A stretch of DNA of 64,000 nt from NCBI RefSeq assembly GCF_013343005.1, contig NZ_CP054491.1:3330501-3394500 (forward strand), given 5' to 3'. This document shows positions 39,613-48,424 of this stretch, piece after piece (within the stretch, counting starts at the first letter, position 1; every line of letters starts with the position of its first letter). Source of the stretch: Candidatus Reidiella endopervernicosa (GTDB lineage: Bacteria > Pseudomonadota > Gammaproteobacteria > GCF-013343005). The notes under the pieces are model-generated. The model was not told the DNA's origin. It did no database searches and was given only the letters and a program-made list of their open reading frames with translations. Made by a program: the position numbers and the translations under genes.

Positions 39613-40826
39613 TGGAGCCGACCATCCTGCTACAGCTCGAGGGTGAAGATGCGCTTCACTGGGTCACGCTCGATCGTGGTGGCCGTGCCAGCCTGCCGCA
39701 ACACGGCACATTCAGTGAACTGGCACGTCACGCCGGCACCACCCGCCTCACCCTGATTGCACCCGCCGAGTCGCTACTACTAACAGAGGTCTCAATCCCC
39801 ACTCGTAGTCGCCAGCAGTTGCAGCAGGCGCTCCCCTTTGCGATGGAGGAGCAGCTAAGCGAAGAGGTCGAGCTGCTCCACTTCGCCTATCCTCGCCCCA
39901 CCGGTAACGCACCGTTGCCGGTTGCCGTGATTGCCAAATCGAGACTCATCGACTGGCAGCAGCAGTTCGCCGCACACGGCCTGACTCTCACCTCGATCGT
40001 CGCCGAGCCACAACTACTCCCGCTTGATGGGGATACATGGCACCTGCTACTGGATGATCGTCGCGCACTGCTGCGCAGTGGCACCCTCCGTGGCTATGCT
40101 ATCGACCCTGACAATCTCGACAGGGTGTTACAACTCGCCATAGATGAGATGGGAGAGAATCCGCCCGCACAGATCATGGTCAGCGATCTTCGCAGTCAGG
40201 CCACTCCTCTGCCCCACTTCGCCAATATTGAGCTCGTCGTTAAACAGCTGGCCGACGGCACCCTGCCTCTGTATGCCAGAGGCTACCTGGCCACAACACC
40301 GATTGAGCTGCTGCAGGGTGAGTTCAGTCGTCGTGAACAAATGGGGCGCAACCTCAAGCCGTGGATTCCCAGCGCCGCGATGTTAATGATCGCATTGTCC
40401 CTGAGTGGCACCGCCACCATCGGTGACTATCAGGCGCTGCAGGATGAGAGCAAAAACAACCAGCAGCAAATCGAACAGATCTATCTCGAGGCCTTTCCAA
40501 AGAGCAAGCTTGTAACCGGAAGAGAGAAGGCGCTAATGGAGCAGAAGCTGGTCAAGCTGCGCCAGCGCAGCGCCAGTAGCAGCGGCGCACTACCGCTACT
40601 GGAGAAAAGCGGAGAGCGTATCCAGCAACTGGATGGCGTCTCAATCGAGACCATCAATTATCGTAACGGCACACTGGAGCTCGACCTGCGCGCTGAGAAC
40701 CTGCAGCTGATCGATCAACTCAAGCAGCAGCTCGATAACGACACATCACTCAATGTCGAGATCGCCTCCGCTACCTCACGCAATGGTCGCATTGAGGGTC
40801 GTCTGCGCATCAGGAGCGGCTCATGA
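39612..40826 (+). CDS. gspL: Type II secretion protein GspL
   Basis: GspL anchors the GspE ATPase to the membrane. The 404-residue protein has an actin-like cytoplasmic domain (about 1-245), one membrane helix (about 254-270) and a periplasmic ferredoxin-like domain (LEKSGERIQQLDGVSIETINYRNGTLELDLRA). It is coupled to gspK and gspM by 1- and 4-bp overlaps. Confidence 0.92.
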   Translation: MEPTILLQLEGEDALHWVTLDRGGRASLPQHGTFSELARHAGTTRLTLIAPAESLLLTEVSIPTRSRQQLQQALPFAMEEQLSEEVELLHFAYPRPTGNAPLPVAVIAKSRLIDWQQQFAAHGLTLTSIVAEPQLLPLDGDTWHLLLDDRRALLRSGTLRGYAIDPDNLDRVLQLAIDEMGENPPAQIMVSDLRSQATPLPHFANIELVVKQLADGTLPLYARGYLATTPIELLQGEFSRREQMGRNLKPWIPSAAMLMIALSLSGTATIGDYQALQDESKNNQQQIEQIYLEAFPKSKLVTGREKALMEQKLVKLRQRSASSSGALPLLEKSGERIQQLDGVSIETINYRNGTLELDLRAENLQLIDQLKQQLDNDTSLNVEIASATSRNGRIEGRLRIRSGS

Positions 40827-41308
40827 GTCAGTGGTGGAGTGGGCTAGAGGCACGAGAACGCCGCATGCTGATGTTTGGCGCTGTAGCGCTACTCGCACTA
40901 GCGCTCTATGCGCTGGTCTGGGAGCCCTACCAGAAGAGCAACACACGTCTTCAACAGCGCGTTGAGCAGCAGCGCGACACCCTTAACTGGATGGAGCAGG
41001 CACGTCTCGAGGCGGCGTCGCTGCGTGGTCGCACAACGACGCCCCAGGGAAGTAACGAATCACTACTCTCGCTCACCGATCGCACTGCCAAACTGCGCAA
41101 GTTGGGATCTCAGATCAAGCGATTACAACCCGACAGCGATACAAGTGTGCGTGTCTGGCTCGAGCAGAGCCGCTTCGACATCTTGATGCACTGGCTCGGC
41201 GAGTTGCAAAGCCGTTACGGTATCACCATCGCCACGCTACAGATCGACAGGCAGGAGAGCGCCGGGATCGTCAACGCACGTCTGACCCTGCAGCGTCGCG
41301 CACCATGA
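40823..41308 (+). CDS. gspM: Type II secretion protein GspM
   Basis: The 161-residue partner of GspL. It has a short cytoplasmic start (WWSGLEARERRMLMFGAVALLALALYALVWEPY), one helix (about 17-34) and a periplasmic domain ending VNARLTLQRRAP. It overlaps gspL and gspN by 4 bp each. Confidence 0.92.
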   Translation: MSQWWSGLEARERRMLMFGAVALLALALYALVWEPYQKSNTRLQQRVEQQRDTLNWMEQARLEAASLRGRTTTPQGSNESLLSLTDRTAKLRKLGSQIKRLQPDSDTSVRVWLEQSRFDILMHWLGELQSRYGITIATLQIDRQESAGIVNARLTLQRRAP

Positions 41309-42099
41309 AGCCGCTACTTCGTTACCTCGGTCTCGCCGTTGGGGCCTATCTATTAATGCTGGTGATCACACTGCCTGCCACACACCTTAATGGCTGGTTT
41401 GGCGCTCACCTACCGCAGCTCAAGCTGCACACTCCAGGCGGCACACTCTGGTCGGGAAATGCGGCATCGGTCCGTATCGATAACACCACTCTGGAGAACG
41501 TTGAGTGGTGTTATGCGCCCACTGCACTTCTATCCGGACGGATAGGCTTCAATACCCAGATCAAGAGTCGACTAGTGAAGGGCGAAGGTCTGCTCTCAAT
41601 CGATGCCGAGCAACTCGTTGGCATTGATGGTCTCACCGCTATCAGCTCGCTGGCACAGCTACCCCTCCCACCGATGGCCGCAGCCGTGAAACCCACCGGC
41701 AAACTTGAACTACGGCTAACACAGGCACGCCTTGCTGGAAAACAGATTAAATCACTGACAGGAGAACTGATCTGGCGTGACGCCAGCTTCAGTCTGGCAC
41801 AACCGGTCGCACTGGGTGATCTCAAGGCGACATTTGCAACAAATGAGCAGGGACTGCAGATCGATCATCACCACAGCGATACCTCGAGGGTATCTACGCC
41901 ACACGACCTCCATATCTCAAGGAGTCAGCCATCGACGCCAGATGAACTCAATGTCTGAGCAGTGTCCTCAATCTACGCAACTCGTACAGACGTCACCGAC
42001 CTGCAGCAGCTACTCTCAATGCTTGGCGCACGAGGCAACAGTAACCGTGCAGCAATCAATCTCAGTGGTAGGCTTCCCCAGCTTCCTCTGACACTCTAG
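41305..42099 (+). CDS. gspN: Type II secretion protein GspN, with an in-frame stop
   Basis: An inner-membrane-anchored periplasmic protein of variable occurrence in type II systems. The N-terminal helix (about 5-25) and GspN blocks (LHTPGGTLWSGNA, NVEWCYAPTALLSGRIGF, LTGELIWRDASFSLAQPVALGDLKATF) are clear. The frame is stopped by TGA at 41956-41958, but the same frame continues to a family-like end, TDVTDLQQLLSMLGARGNSNRAAINLSGRL, and stops at 42097-42099. So the ancestral gene had ~264 codons and now carries one nonsense codon, or one miscalled base. The last ~46 residues would be lost. Confidence 0.85.
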
Positions 42100-42570
42100 T
42101 ATTAAGCCTCCACATTGACCCACACCGCACCATAGATAAGAGACCAACGCTCTACATAGACCGATCACCCTATGTCTCTGTTACTGCTAACAACCCCCGA
42201 CCAGCACAACTACGACGACCCCTCGGTCGATCTCAAGGAGCGGGCGCTCAATCGCTGGCTCAACGAACTGCCACTATTCAACTACAGTGACACCGCCAGG
42301 CAGATCAGAGAGCGACTCGAGGCATTTAACGCACAGAAGATGCCGATCAAACAGCGTATCAACCTGCTTGAACTCTATCGTAAACCTGTCGAACGACTCT
42401 TCAGCGCTGTCGATATCAAGCAGTTGATTAAACAGATTCAGCAGAGTGACGAGCAGAATGAGTTTATCGACCAGGTGGGACTGCTTTTCGCCACCCTGGC
42501 TGACGGGTACAAACTGGTAGTGATGGAGGGTTATCGCAACAAGCTCGAACCTGAGTAAAGATAAGCTCCG

Positions 42571-42849
42571 GGAAGTCGCTATTTTGCGAAAAGTTTGTTT
42601 TGGGCATCAGCCCAAGCAAACAGCAAAACTTAACGCGACCGTTTATGCCTTCGAGCGCCCCGACCGATCCTGCGTACGTTGCGTAATCACTCTTCGCGGC
42701 TCTACACAACTCCCTCAGTGACTCTACGCCGACTATAAAGCCGCTGCTGCATCTTCTTCGTCGTCCGCTCGCGCTCTCAACTACGAATAGGCAGACGGCG
42801 TCGACTATCGGGGACTAACCGCCCTCACTTCGCTCTCCATGGCGGTCAG
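42571..42849 (+). mobile_element. 277-bp CG-flanked element, copy 3 (hypothetical gene, sense)
   Basis: 279 bp between CG dinucleotides, with a slightly altered start (GGAAGTCGC) and the CTCACTTCGCTCTCCATGG type of end shared with copies 6 and 7. Joining across it with one CG gives AAGCTCCGGCTGTTGTTG, reading KLRLLL, the frame of the downstream part. Confidence 0.88.
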
Positions 42850-43378
42850 CGGCTGTTGTTGGCGATCTTTCGCAGCATGGAACAGATCACCCTCGGACTG
42901 CTGCACACCTACCGCTACTACGGACCGGTGCCACCCTTCGCTCTACTCGAGCTGCACCAACTCTACTACTATGCTGAACAGAGTGGCTGCGAGAACACTC
43001 CGGCGATCGGACGACGCGACAGTAGCACCACCGCCAATCTCTACAAACGAGTGATGTTACTGACCATCAGTGATCCATTCCGACTCGGCGAGAATGAGCT
43101 GCTGCCACTGTTTCAGGCCTATCTAGAACTGGCACCACTCTGCCGCATCGACAGCGCCGAAGCGGCCAAGTGTCAGGGCAGCTTTCTGATCGACCTCAAT
43201 GGCGACTCTCCCCCGCGCGGCTGCAAGGAGGGCGATGTTGAGCGTGCCGAAGTGCCGCGAATTTACGACATTGGACCACTGCTCGATGAGCTGGAACAGC
43301 GCATTGAGAATGGACATGAAAAACAGGCCGAACCGATGCTGGCGCGTCTCTCCAGCCAACACCGAGGCCAGGAACCCG

Positions 43379-43658
43379 GGGAGTCGCTATTTTTGCGAAA
43401 GTTTGTTTTGGGCATCCAAGCCCAAGCAAACAGCAAAAACTTAACGCGACCGTTTATGCCTTCGGCGCCCCGACCGTCCTGCGTACGTTGCGTAATCACC
43501 TCTTCGCGGCTCTACACAACTCCCTCAGTGACTCTACGCCGACATAAAGCCGCTGCTGCATCTTCTTCGTCGTCCGCTCGCGCTCTCAACTACGAATATG
43601 CAGACGGCGTCGACTATCGCGGACTAACCGCCTTCGCTTCGCTATCCATGGCGGTCAG
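43379..43658 (+). mobile_element. 277-bp CG-flanked element, copy 4 (hypothetical gene, sense, read-through)
   Basis: 280 bp; with one CG it adds 282 bp, or 94 codons, and has no stop in the host frame. The host ORF 42856-44190 therefore reads straight through it, inserting a stretch that includes RRHKAAAASSSSSARALNYE. Extra bases in the T-run (near 43391) and A-run (near 43436), compared with other copies, are what keep it open. Confidence 0.9.
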
Positions 43659-44248
43659 CGAACGAAAGCTGCCCCGTGAATCGGCCGAGCGTTATGTGTC
43701 GTTGATTGTTGGCCTGGAGGGCATCTGTGACTATCTCACCAGCCACCGAGAATCCCTGCTCTCAAGCTGGCGCGTGGTCAATGAACACAACGAAGGTAAC
43801 CAGCTCAGTAGTACAACCAGCAGCGGTGTCGAGATACACGTCGGGGAGGTGATCGCCATGCCAGTCCCGGATGACAATCCGCCGCAACTCGCCACCGTAC
43901 GTTGGCTAAAAAATGATGGTACCGGCCATATAGAGATCGGCATCGCCTTTCTCGATGGCAACGCCACACCTACCCACTGTGGCTATGATGATGAACCGGC
44001 CAGGGCATCGTTGTTCCTAAAGGCGCAGCCTGAGATCGGCCTACCGACAACGATGATTGCTGCCAAGGGCATCTATCAAAAGGGACGCCAGCTGCACCTA
44101 ACCGCCGTCACCGGTCAACGGGTAAAGGCCAAGGCGGGCTCGAGTCTGGTGCAGACGCAACGTTTCGATCAGTTCACCCTGCACAAGTAAATATTAAATT
44201 CATCACAGGGCGTTATACTCCACAACATCACAGGTAACGGACAGCACC

Positions 44249-44665
44249 ATGGGCAAGTCAAAAAAGAGTTCGAAAAAAGCGTTGAAAGATATACCGCTGG
44301 AGATCACTCCTGAGAACAAGTGCAGTTTTTGCGTCGGCTCGAAGTGTTGTACCTACATTACCCAGGTGATCGACACGCCACGCTCCAAGGCGGACTTCCA
44401 GCATATGCTGTGGCAGATCTCACACCAGAACATCAGATTCTATAAAGACGACGATGGCTGGACACTACTGGTCGACTCGCCATGCCTTCACCTACAAGGC
44501 GATGGTCGATGCGGCATCTATCATGAACGCCCCGGCATCTGCCGCGACCATAGCAATGATTACTGCGAACTTGATGCGCCCGCCGAAGATGGCTTCAACC
44601 TCTATTTCGACAGCTACAAATCACTACTGAAATACTGCAAGAAACGTTTCAAGAAGTGGGCCTGA
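44249..44665 (+). CDS. YkgJ-family cysteine cluster protein
   Basis: A 138-residue protein of the YkgJ/UPF0153 family, thought to bind zinc or iron through a Cys-rich core. It has CSFCVGSKCCTYIT (about 27-40), SPCLHLQGDGRCGIYHERPGICRDHSNDYCELD (about 84-117) and a final KYCKKRFKKW. A Lys/Ser-rich start precedes the domain. It is a single gene on the plus strand; function unknown. Confidence 0.85.
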   Translation: MGKSKKSSKKALKDIPLEITPENKCSFCVGSKCCTYITQVIDTPRSKADFQHMLWQISHQNIRFYKDDDGWTLLVDSPCLHLQGDGRCGIYHERPGICRDHSNDYCELDAPAEDGFNLYFDSYKSLLKYCKKRFKKWA

Positions 44666-44816
44666 CCTGACCCTGAGTCGGTTAGAAATAACCACACAGG
44701 ATCGTAGCCCGAATAAAACGAAGTCTAATCCTGAACGCCGCTCACCACTCTCCGCGATTCACAGCAGTACATCCTCCTCCCCAGCACGAGGAGCGTGCGG
44801 TTAGTCACCGCTACTC

Positions 44817-45503
44817 TTATGCTGGTGATCGCTCGGCCAATTCCAACAGAGATTCGAAGTGATCCAGAGCTGTGAAGTCAGCAGTATCCCGCGCCGCTCC
44901 CCTGGTATCGGGATTACGTACCGCAAGCAGATGTTTAATACCGTAGCTGTGTGCTGAGCGCAGTACTGGCAGACTGTCATCAATCAACAGCGTTGAGGCT
45001 GGTTCAAACGGTTCCACCGCCTGCAAGGCATCCCAGAAGCTGGTCTCCTCTTTCGGCTTGCCGAAGTCGTGGGTGCAGATAATTTTTTCGAAGTGGCCCG
45101 CCAGCTGCGTCTTCTCCATCTTTAACGCCAGGCTCTTCTGATGCGCATTGGTTACCAGCACACGGCGACGTCCTGAGCGTTCAAGCGCCTCGAGAAAATC
45201 GACCACGTGGGGATGGATCGCGATCAGATGATCGACCTCCTCTTTGAGCATTGCGATATCGAGTCCCAGCTCCTGACTCCAGTAGTCGACGCAGTACCAC
45301 TCCATCGTCCCCTCGGCAGCCTGAAAACGTGGATAGAGCAATTCACGCGCCCGCTCGATCTCAAGTTCATTGATCTCGGCATATCGCTGCGGCACATGCT
45401 CCTGCCAGAAGTAGTTATCGAAGTGCAGATCGAGCAACGTTCCATCCATGTCGAGAAACAGGGTGTGGATCGCACTCCAGTCGGGTTCGGTCGCATTGGT
45501 CAT
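44817..45503 (-). CDS. yrfG: HAD-family nucleotidase, YrfG-like (GMP/IMP nucleotidase)
   Basis: A 228-residue HAD phosphatase with all four motifs: FLDMDGTLLDL (I, nucleophile Asp), VLVTNAH (II), FGKPKEETSFW (III, Lys) and LLIDDSLPVL (IV). The block FWQEHVPQRYAE is typical of YrfG, which dephosphorylates GMP and IMP in E. coli. It is divergent from nudE, a conserved pairing in gammaproteobacteria. Confidence 0.88.
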   Translation of the reverse strand: MTNATEPDWSAIHTLFLDMDGTLLDLHFDNYFWQEHVPQRYAEINELEIERARELLYPRFQAAEGTMEWYCVDYWSQELGLDIAMLKEEVDHLIAIHPHVVDFLEALERSGRRRVLVTNAHQKSLALKMEKTQLAGHFEKIICTHDFGKPKEETSFWDALQAVEPFEPASTLLIDDSLPVLRSAHSYGIKHLLAVRNPDTRGAARDTADFTALDHFESLLELAERSPA

Positions 45504-45606
45504 AAGGGGCTCCTTTGCCCTCTATTATCGACCCTCCCACCGACCTGTGCCAGCCTCAGAGCTGATGTACAATGTCGGCTGCCCAGCAACACCCATAACC
45601 GAGACG

Positions 45607-46152
45607 ATGCAAAAAAAACCTGAAGTCCTCAGTACCACCATGATCGCATCCACTCGACTCTTCAAAGTCGAGCAGCTCGATCTACGTTTTAGTAATGGCG
45701 TCGAGGTGAGTTACGAGCGTCTGATCGGCTCTCCGCACGGTGCGGTACTGATCGTACCGATGCTCGATGCCGACACAGTGCTACTGGTGCGCGAATATGC
45801 CGCCGGTGTCGATCGTTACGAACTGACCCTTCCAAAGGGGCGCATCGAGGCAGGCGAACCTCCAGTCGAGGCGGCCAATCGCGAGATTATGGAGGAGATA
45901 GGTTACGGCGCAGAACAGCTAACACACGTCACCTCTCTGACCCTCGCACCCGGCTATCTGGGGCACACCACCCATATCGTGCTGGCCGAACGGCTCTATG
46001 AGAAACGGATGGAGGGTGACGAACCCGAGGAGCTTGAGGTAGTGCCGTGGAAACTGAGCCAACTCGATCAACTACTGCAACATGAAGAGTGCACCGAGGC
46101 GCGCACCATTGCCGCACTGTTTTTGATACGCGAAAGGACCAACAATGTCTGA
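45607..46152 (+). CDS. nudE: ADP compounds hydrolase NudE
   Basis: A Nudix hydrolase that cleaves ADP-ribose, NADH and diadenosine compounds. The 181-residue protein has a complete Nudix box, GRIEAGEPPVEAANREIMEE (about 79-98) then IGY, and the NudE-type APGYLGHTTHIVLAE after it. ATG 45607 is used; the upstream open frame is the shadow of yrfG. It overlaps cysQ by 8 bp. Confidence 0.93.
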   Translation: MQKKPEVLSTTMIASTRLFKVEQLDLRFSNGVEVSYERLIGSPHGAVLIVPMLDADTVLLVREYAAGVDRYELTLPKGRIEAGEPPVEAANREIMEEIGYGAEQLTHVTSLTLAPGYLGHTTHIVLAERLYEKRMEGDEPEELEVVPWKLSQLDQLLQHEECTEARTIAALFLIRERTNNV

Positions 46153-46969
46153 ATCAAACACCCCCTGCCCACTCGATCTCGAGGCACTGATCGGCCCAGT
46201 AGCCGAACTATCACGTGAGGCGGGTCGTCTCATTATCGAGATCTACAACACCGAATTTAGTGTTGAACTGAAAGAAGACCAGTCGCCACTGACCCAGGCG
46301 GACATGGCAGCACACGGTGCCATCAAGGCAGGGCTCGCAGCACTAACACCCGAGATACCACTACTCTCTGAAGAGGAGGCGAACATCCCCTTCTCCGAAC
46401 GCAGCCAATGGAGCACCTACTGGCTGGTCGATCCGCTCGACGGCACCCGCGAGTTCATCAAACGTAACGGTGAGTTCACCGTCAATATCGCACTGATCCA
46501 CAACCACCGCTCAGTACTCGGCTCGATCCACGTACCGGTCAGTGGCGTCGACTACTTCGCCTGGGAGGGTGGCGGTTCATTCAAGCAGATCCCCGGCGGC
46601 GAGCCTGAGCAGATCAAGGTCGCATCACACAATGACGGTCCGCTTCGGGTCGCTGGCAGTCGCTCACATCGTGGCGACTCACTCAACGCCTTCCTGGAAC
46701 GGATCGGTGAATACGAAATCATCGGCATGGGTAGCTCGCTCAAATCGTGCCTGGTGGCAGAGGGTCGTGCTCATCTCTACCCACGCCTCGGCCCCACCTC
46801 TGAGTGGGATACAGCTGCCGCACAATGCGTGGTCGAAGAGGCCGGTGGTCAGCTGACCGAAACCGACATGCAGCCGCTGCGTTATAACACCAAGGATTCG
46901 CTGCTCAATCCGCACTTCTTTGTATACGGAGAGCAACACGATTGGTCGCAGTACCTCGACAATGCGTAA
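46145..46969 (+). CDS. cysQ: 3'(2'),5'-bisphosphate nucleotidase CysQ
   Basis: CysQ removes the 3'-phosphate of PAP, the by-product of PAPS-using reactions such as sulfate reduction and sulfation, so it would also clear the PAP made by the sulfotransferase at 11.5 kb. The 274-residue protein shows the metal sites EEA (about 76-78) and DPLDGTREFI (about 96-105), and the C-terminal SEWDTAAAQCVVEEAGG. It is co-transcribed with nudE. Confidence 0.95.
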   Translation: MSESNTPCPLDLEALIGPVAELSREAGRLIIEIYNTEFSVELKEDQSPLTQADMAAHGAIKAGLAALTPEIPLLSEEEANIPFSERSQWSTYWLVDPLDGTREFIKRNGEFTVNIALIHNHRSVLGSIHVPVSGVDYFAWEGGGSFKQIPGGEPEQIKVASHNDGPLRVAGSRSHRGDSLNAFLERIGEYEIIGMGSSLKSCLVAEGRAHLYPRLGPTSEWDTAAAQCVVEEAGGQLTETDMQPLRYNTKDSLLNPHFFVYGEQHDWSQYLDNA

Positions 46970-46984
46970 CAGGCTCTAACGGCA

Positions 46985-47446
46985 ATGATCGATCAATTAC
47001 GACGCCTGCTACAGCGTTCCAGGCGCTGTAGCAGCAAAAGCAGCAGCATCATCGATGGCGTGCAGCTGGCAACCGCCACACTGCTAATCGAGATAGCACG
47101 TGCCGATCACACCATCGAAACAGCAGAACGCTCTGCCATTGAACAGCTACTACGCAACCGCTTCTCACTCGATGAGACGGCCCTCAAGCTACTGATGGAC
47201 GAGGCCGAACGCAGTAGTGAACAGAGCGTCTCGCTCTACCCCTACACCCGCCTGATCAACGACCACTTCAAACTCAGCGAGAAAAGAGAGATCATCGAAC
47301 TACTCTGGCGCGTCGCCTTCGCCGATGGCCATAAGGATGATCACGAAGAACACCAGATCCGCAAAATCGCCAGCCTCATCTACCTCCCCCACCGCGACTT
47401 CATCGCTGCACGCCAACAGGCATCCAGGGCAACTAAACATCAATGA
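46985..47446 (+). CDS. TerB-family tellurite-resistance-like protein
   Basis: A 153-residue all-helical protein of the TerB/DjlA-like family. Two repeated acidic motifs are seen, LIEIARADHTIETAERSAIEQLL (about 36-58) and VAFADGHKDDHEEHQIRKIASLI (about 117-139), which bind divalent metals in relatives. It follows cysQ by 15 bp. Tellurite resistance itself is not implied, since many chromosomal TerB proteins have no known role. Confidence 0.82.
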   Translation: MIDQLRRLLQRSRRCSSKSSSIIDGVQLATATLLIEIARADHTIETAERSAIEQLLRNRFSLDETALKLLMDEAERSSEQSVSLYPYTRLINDHFKLSEKREIIELLWRVAFADGHKDDHEEHQIRKIASLIYLPHRDFIAARQQASRATKHQ

Positions 47447-47993
47447 CCGCAGGGTAGGTTGAGCGAGCCCTGAGCGAAGCGAGGAAGTACTCTTGGGTGC
47501 AACAAAACACACCAAATGCCGATGTGGCCCGGTTGTGGGTGATATGTTGGGTTTCCTTATCATTCAACCCAACCTACGACTCTTGCGCCACGTGGGCGCA
47601 TAAACGTGCCCACCCTACATTTTGGAACTTCGCACAGCAGTGCGTGCTTTCAAGCGCCAGGATATTAGTTCGAGGAGAACGCGCGGTAACAGATACAAAT
47701 CGTAGTGCATTACTCGAAGCACTCTACGAAACGATTCAATGACAGATCTACTGTACCGCTCACGAGATAGGAGTGTCGCGTTAGCACCATGAGTAGTGCA
47801 GTCGAGAAGCATCATTATCAATAGTTAATGGGCATCGCAGATGGGCGCTGGAACGTAGTAAGCAGACGAAAAGACAACCTGTGATGTGGCATCGCAACTC
47901 TGCGCATCCCTTTCTCTAGACTCACAATCCAGATGACTTCAGCACGCCGCTCTCGCACATCCGTGTGCTTCGCGGCATAAGGCCATCCATGGC
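47447..47993. repeat. Gene-free region with paired hairpin repeats
   Basis: About 550 bp without a convincing gene. It holds GTTGGGTT (47546-47553) paired with AACCCAAC (47566-47573), then GTGGGC (47592-47597) paired with GCCCAC (47608-47613). An outer match GTAGGTTG near 47454 pairs with CAACCTAC near 47570. This layout is typical of dispersed intergenic repeat units of gammaproteobacteria, here degraded. The rest (47640-47990) shows nothing. Confidence 0.55.
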
Positions 47994-48022
47994 CAAAAAA
48001 AACCGGGGCAAACCCCGGTTCT
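47994..48022 (-). terminator. Rho-independent terminator of the HU gene
   Basis: On the minus strand AACCGGGG-TTTG-CCCCGGTT forms a perfect stem (48020-48001) followed by a run of T. It lies about 25 bp past the HU stop. Confidence 0.92.
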
Positions 48023-48046
48023 TCTTGATCATTGGCCGGTAAGGGC

Positions 48047-48424
48047 TTAGACCATCTCTTTCAGCGCCTTCAGCGGCAGTACCTTGACGGTGTTGCGTGC
48101 TGGTTTCGCCTTGAACATCATCTCTTCGCCGGTGAAGGGGTTGATGCCCTTGCGAGCCTTGGTAGCAGGCTTCTTCACAACCTTGATCTTCATCAGACCT
48201 GGGATATTGAATACGCCCGGTCCACGACGACGTGGGTTGATCTCTTTGTTGATCATTTCTGACATGGCGTCGAATACAGCACCGACATCCTTCTTGGTCA
48301 GACCGGTGGCCTCTGAGAGGTTGTTCAGAATCTCGGTCTTGGTTGCTGCTTTCTTAGGTGCAGCAGCGGCAGCTTTCTTTGCAGCGGCCTTCTTTTTTGG
48401 TGCAGCTTTTTTCTTTACAGCCAT
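48047..48424 (-). CDS. HU-family DNA-binding protein with Lys/Ala-rich N-terminal tail
   Basis: A nucleoid protein of 125 residues. Residues 1-27 are a KKAAPKKKAAAKKAAAAAPK tail like eukaryotic histone H1 tails. The rest is an HU/IHF domain: TKTEILNNLSEATGLTKKDVGAVFDAM and the DNA-binding arm region with NPFTGEEMMFKAKPARNTVKV. The arm RRRGPGVFNIPGLMKIKV is divergent from classic HU. Such tailed HU proteins occur in several proteobacteria. It is a single gene with its own terminator. Confidence 0.88.
   Translation of the reverse strand: MAVKKKAAPKKKAAAKKAAAAAPKKAATKTEILNNLSEATGLTKKDVGAVFDAMSEMINKEINPRRRGPGVFNIPGLMKIKVVKKPATKARKGINPFTGEEMMFKAKPARNTVKVLPLKALKEMV

Larger units (their letters stand above)
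42172..44190 (+). pseudogene. Conserved hypothetical protein interrupted by two 277-bp elements
   Basis: Three segments make one ~570-residue protein: 42172-42570 (LLLTTPDQHNYDDPSVDLKERAL onward), 42850-43378 (LLLAIFRSMEQITLGLLHTYRYYGPV to HRGQEP) and 43659-44190 (ERKLPRESAERYVSLIVGLEG to FTLHK). The first is mostly helical; the last (about SSGVEIHVGEVIAMPVPDD) resembles a PilZ-type beta barrel, but this is a weak call. One base too many near 42550 shifts the frame before copy 3: dropping it gives LSKDKL-RLLLAIF. Copy 4 is itself open in the host frame. No function is proposed. Confidence 0.75.

Noticed and set aside
41956-41958. TGA in gspN as selenocysteine
   Set aside because: GspN has no redox role and no downstream stem-loop typical of bacterial SECIS was seen; a point change is simpler.
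47447-47993. Short plus-strand frame 47497-47742 as a gene
   Set aside because: It runs through the hairpin repeat unit and has no motif or ribosome site.
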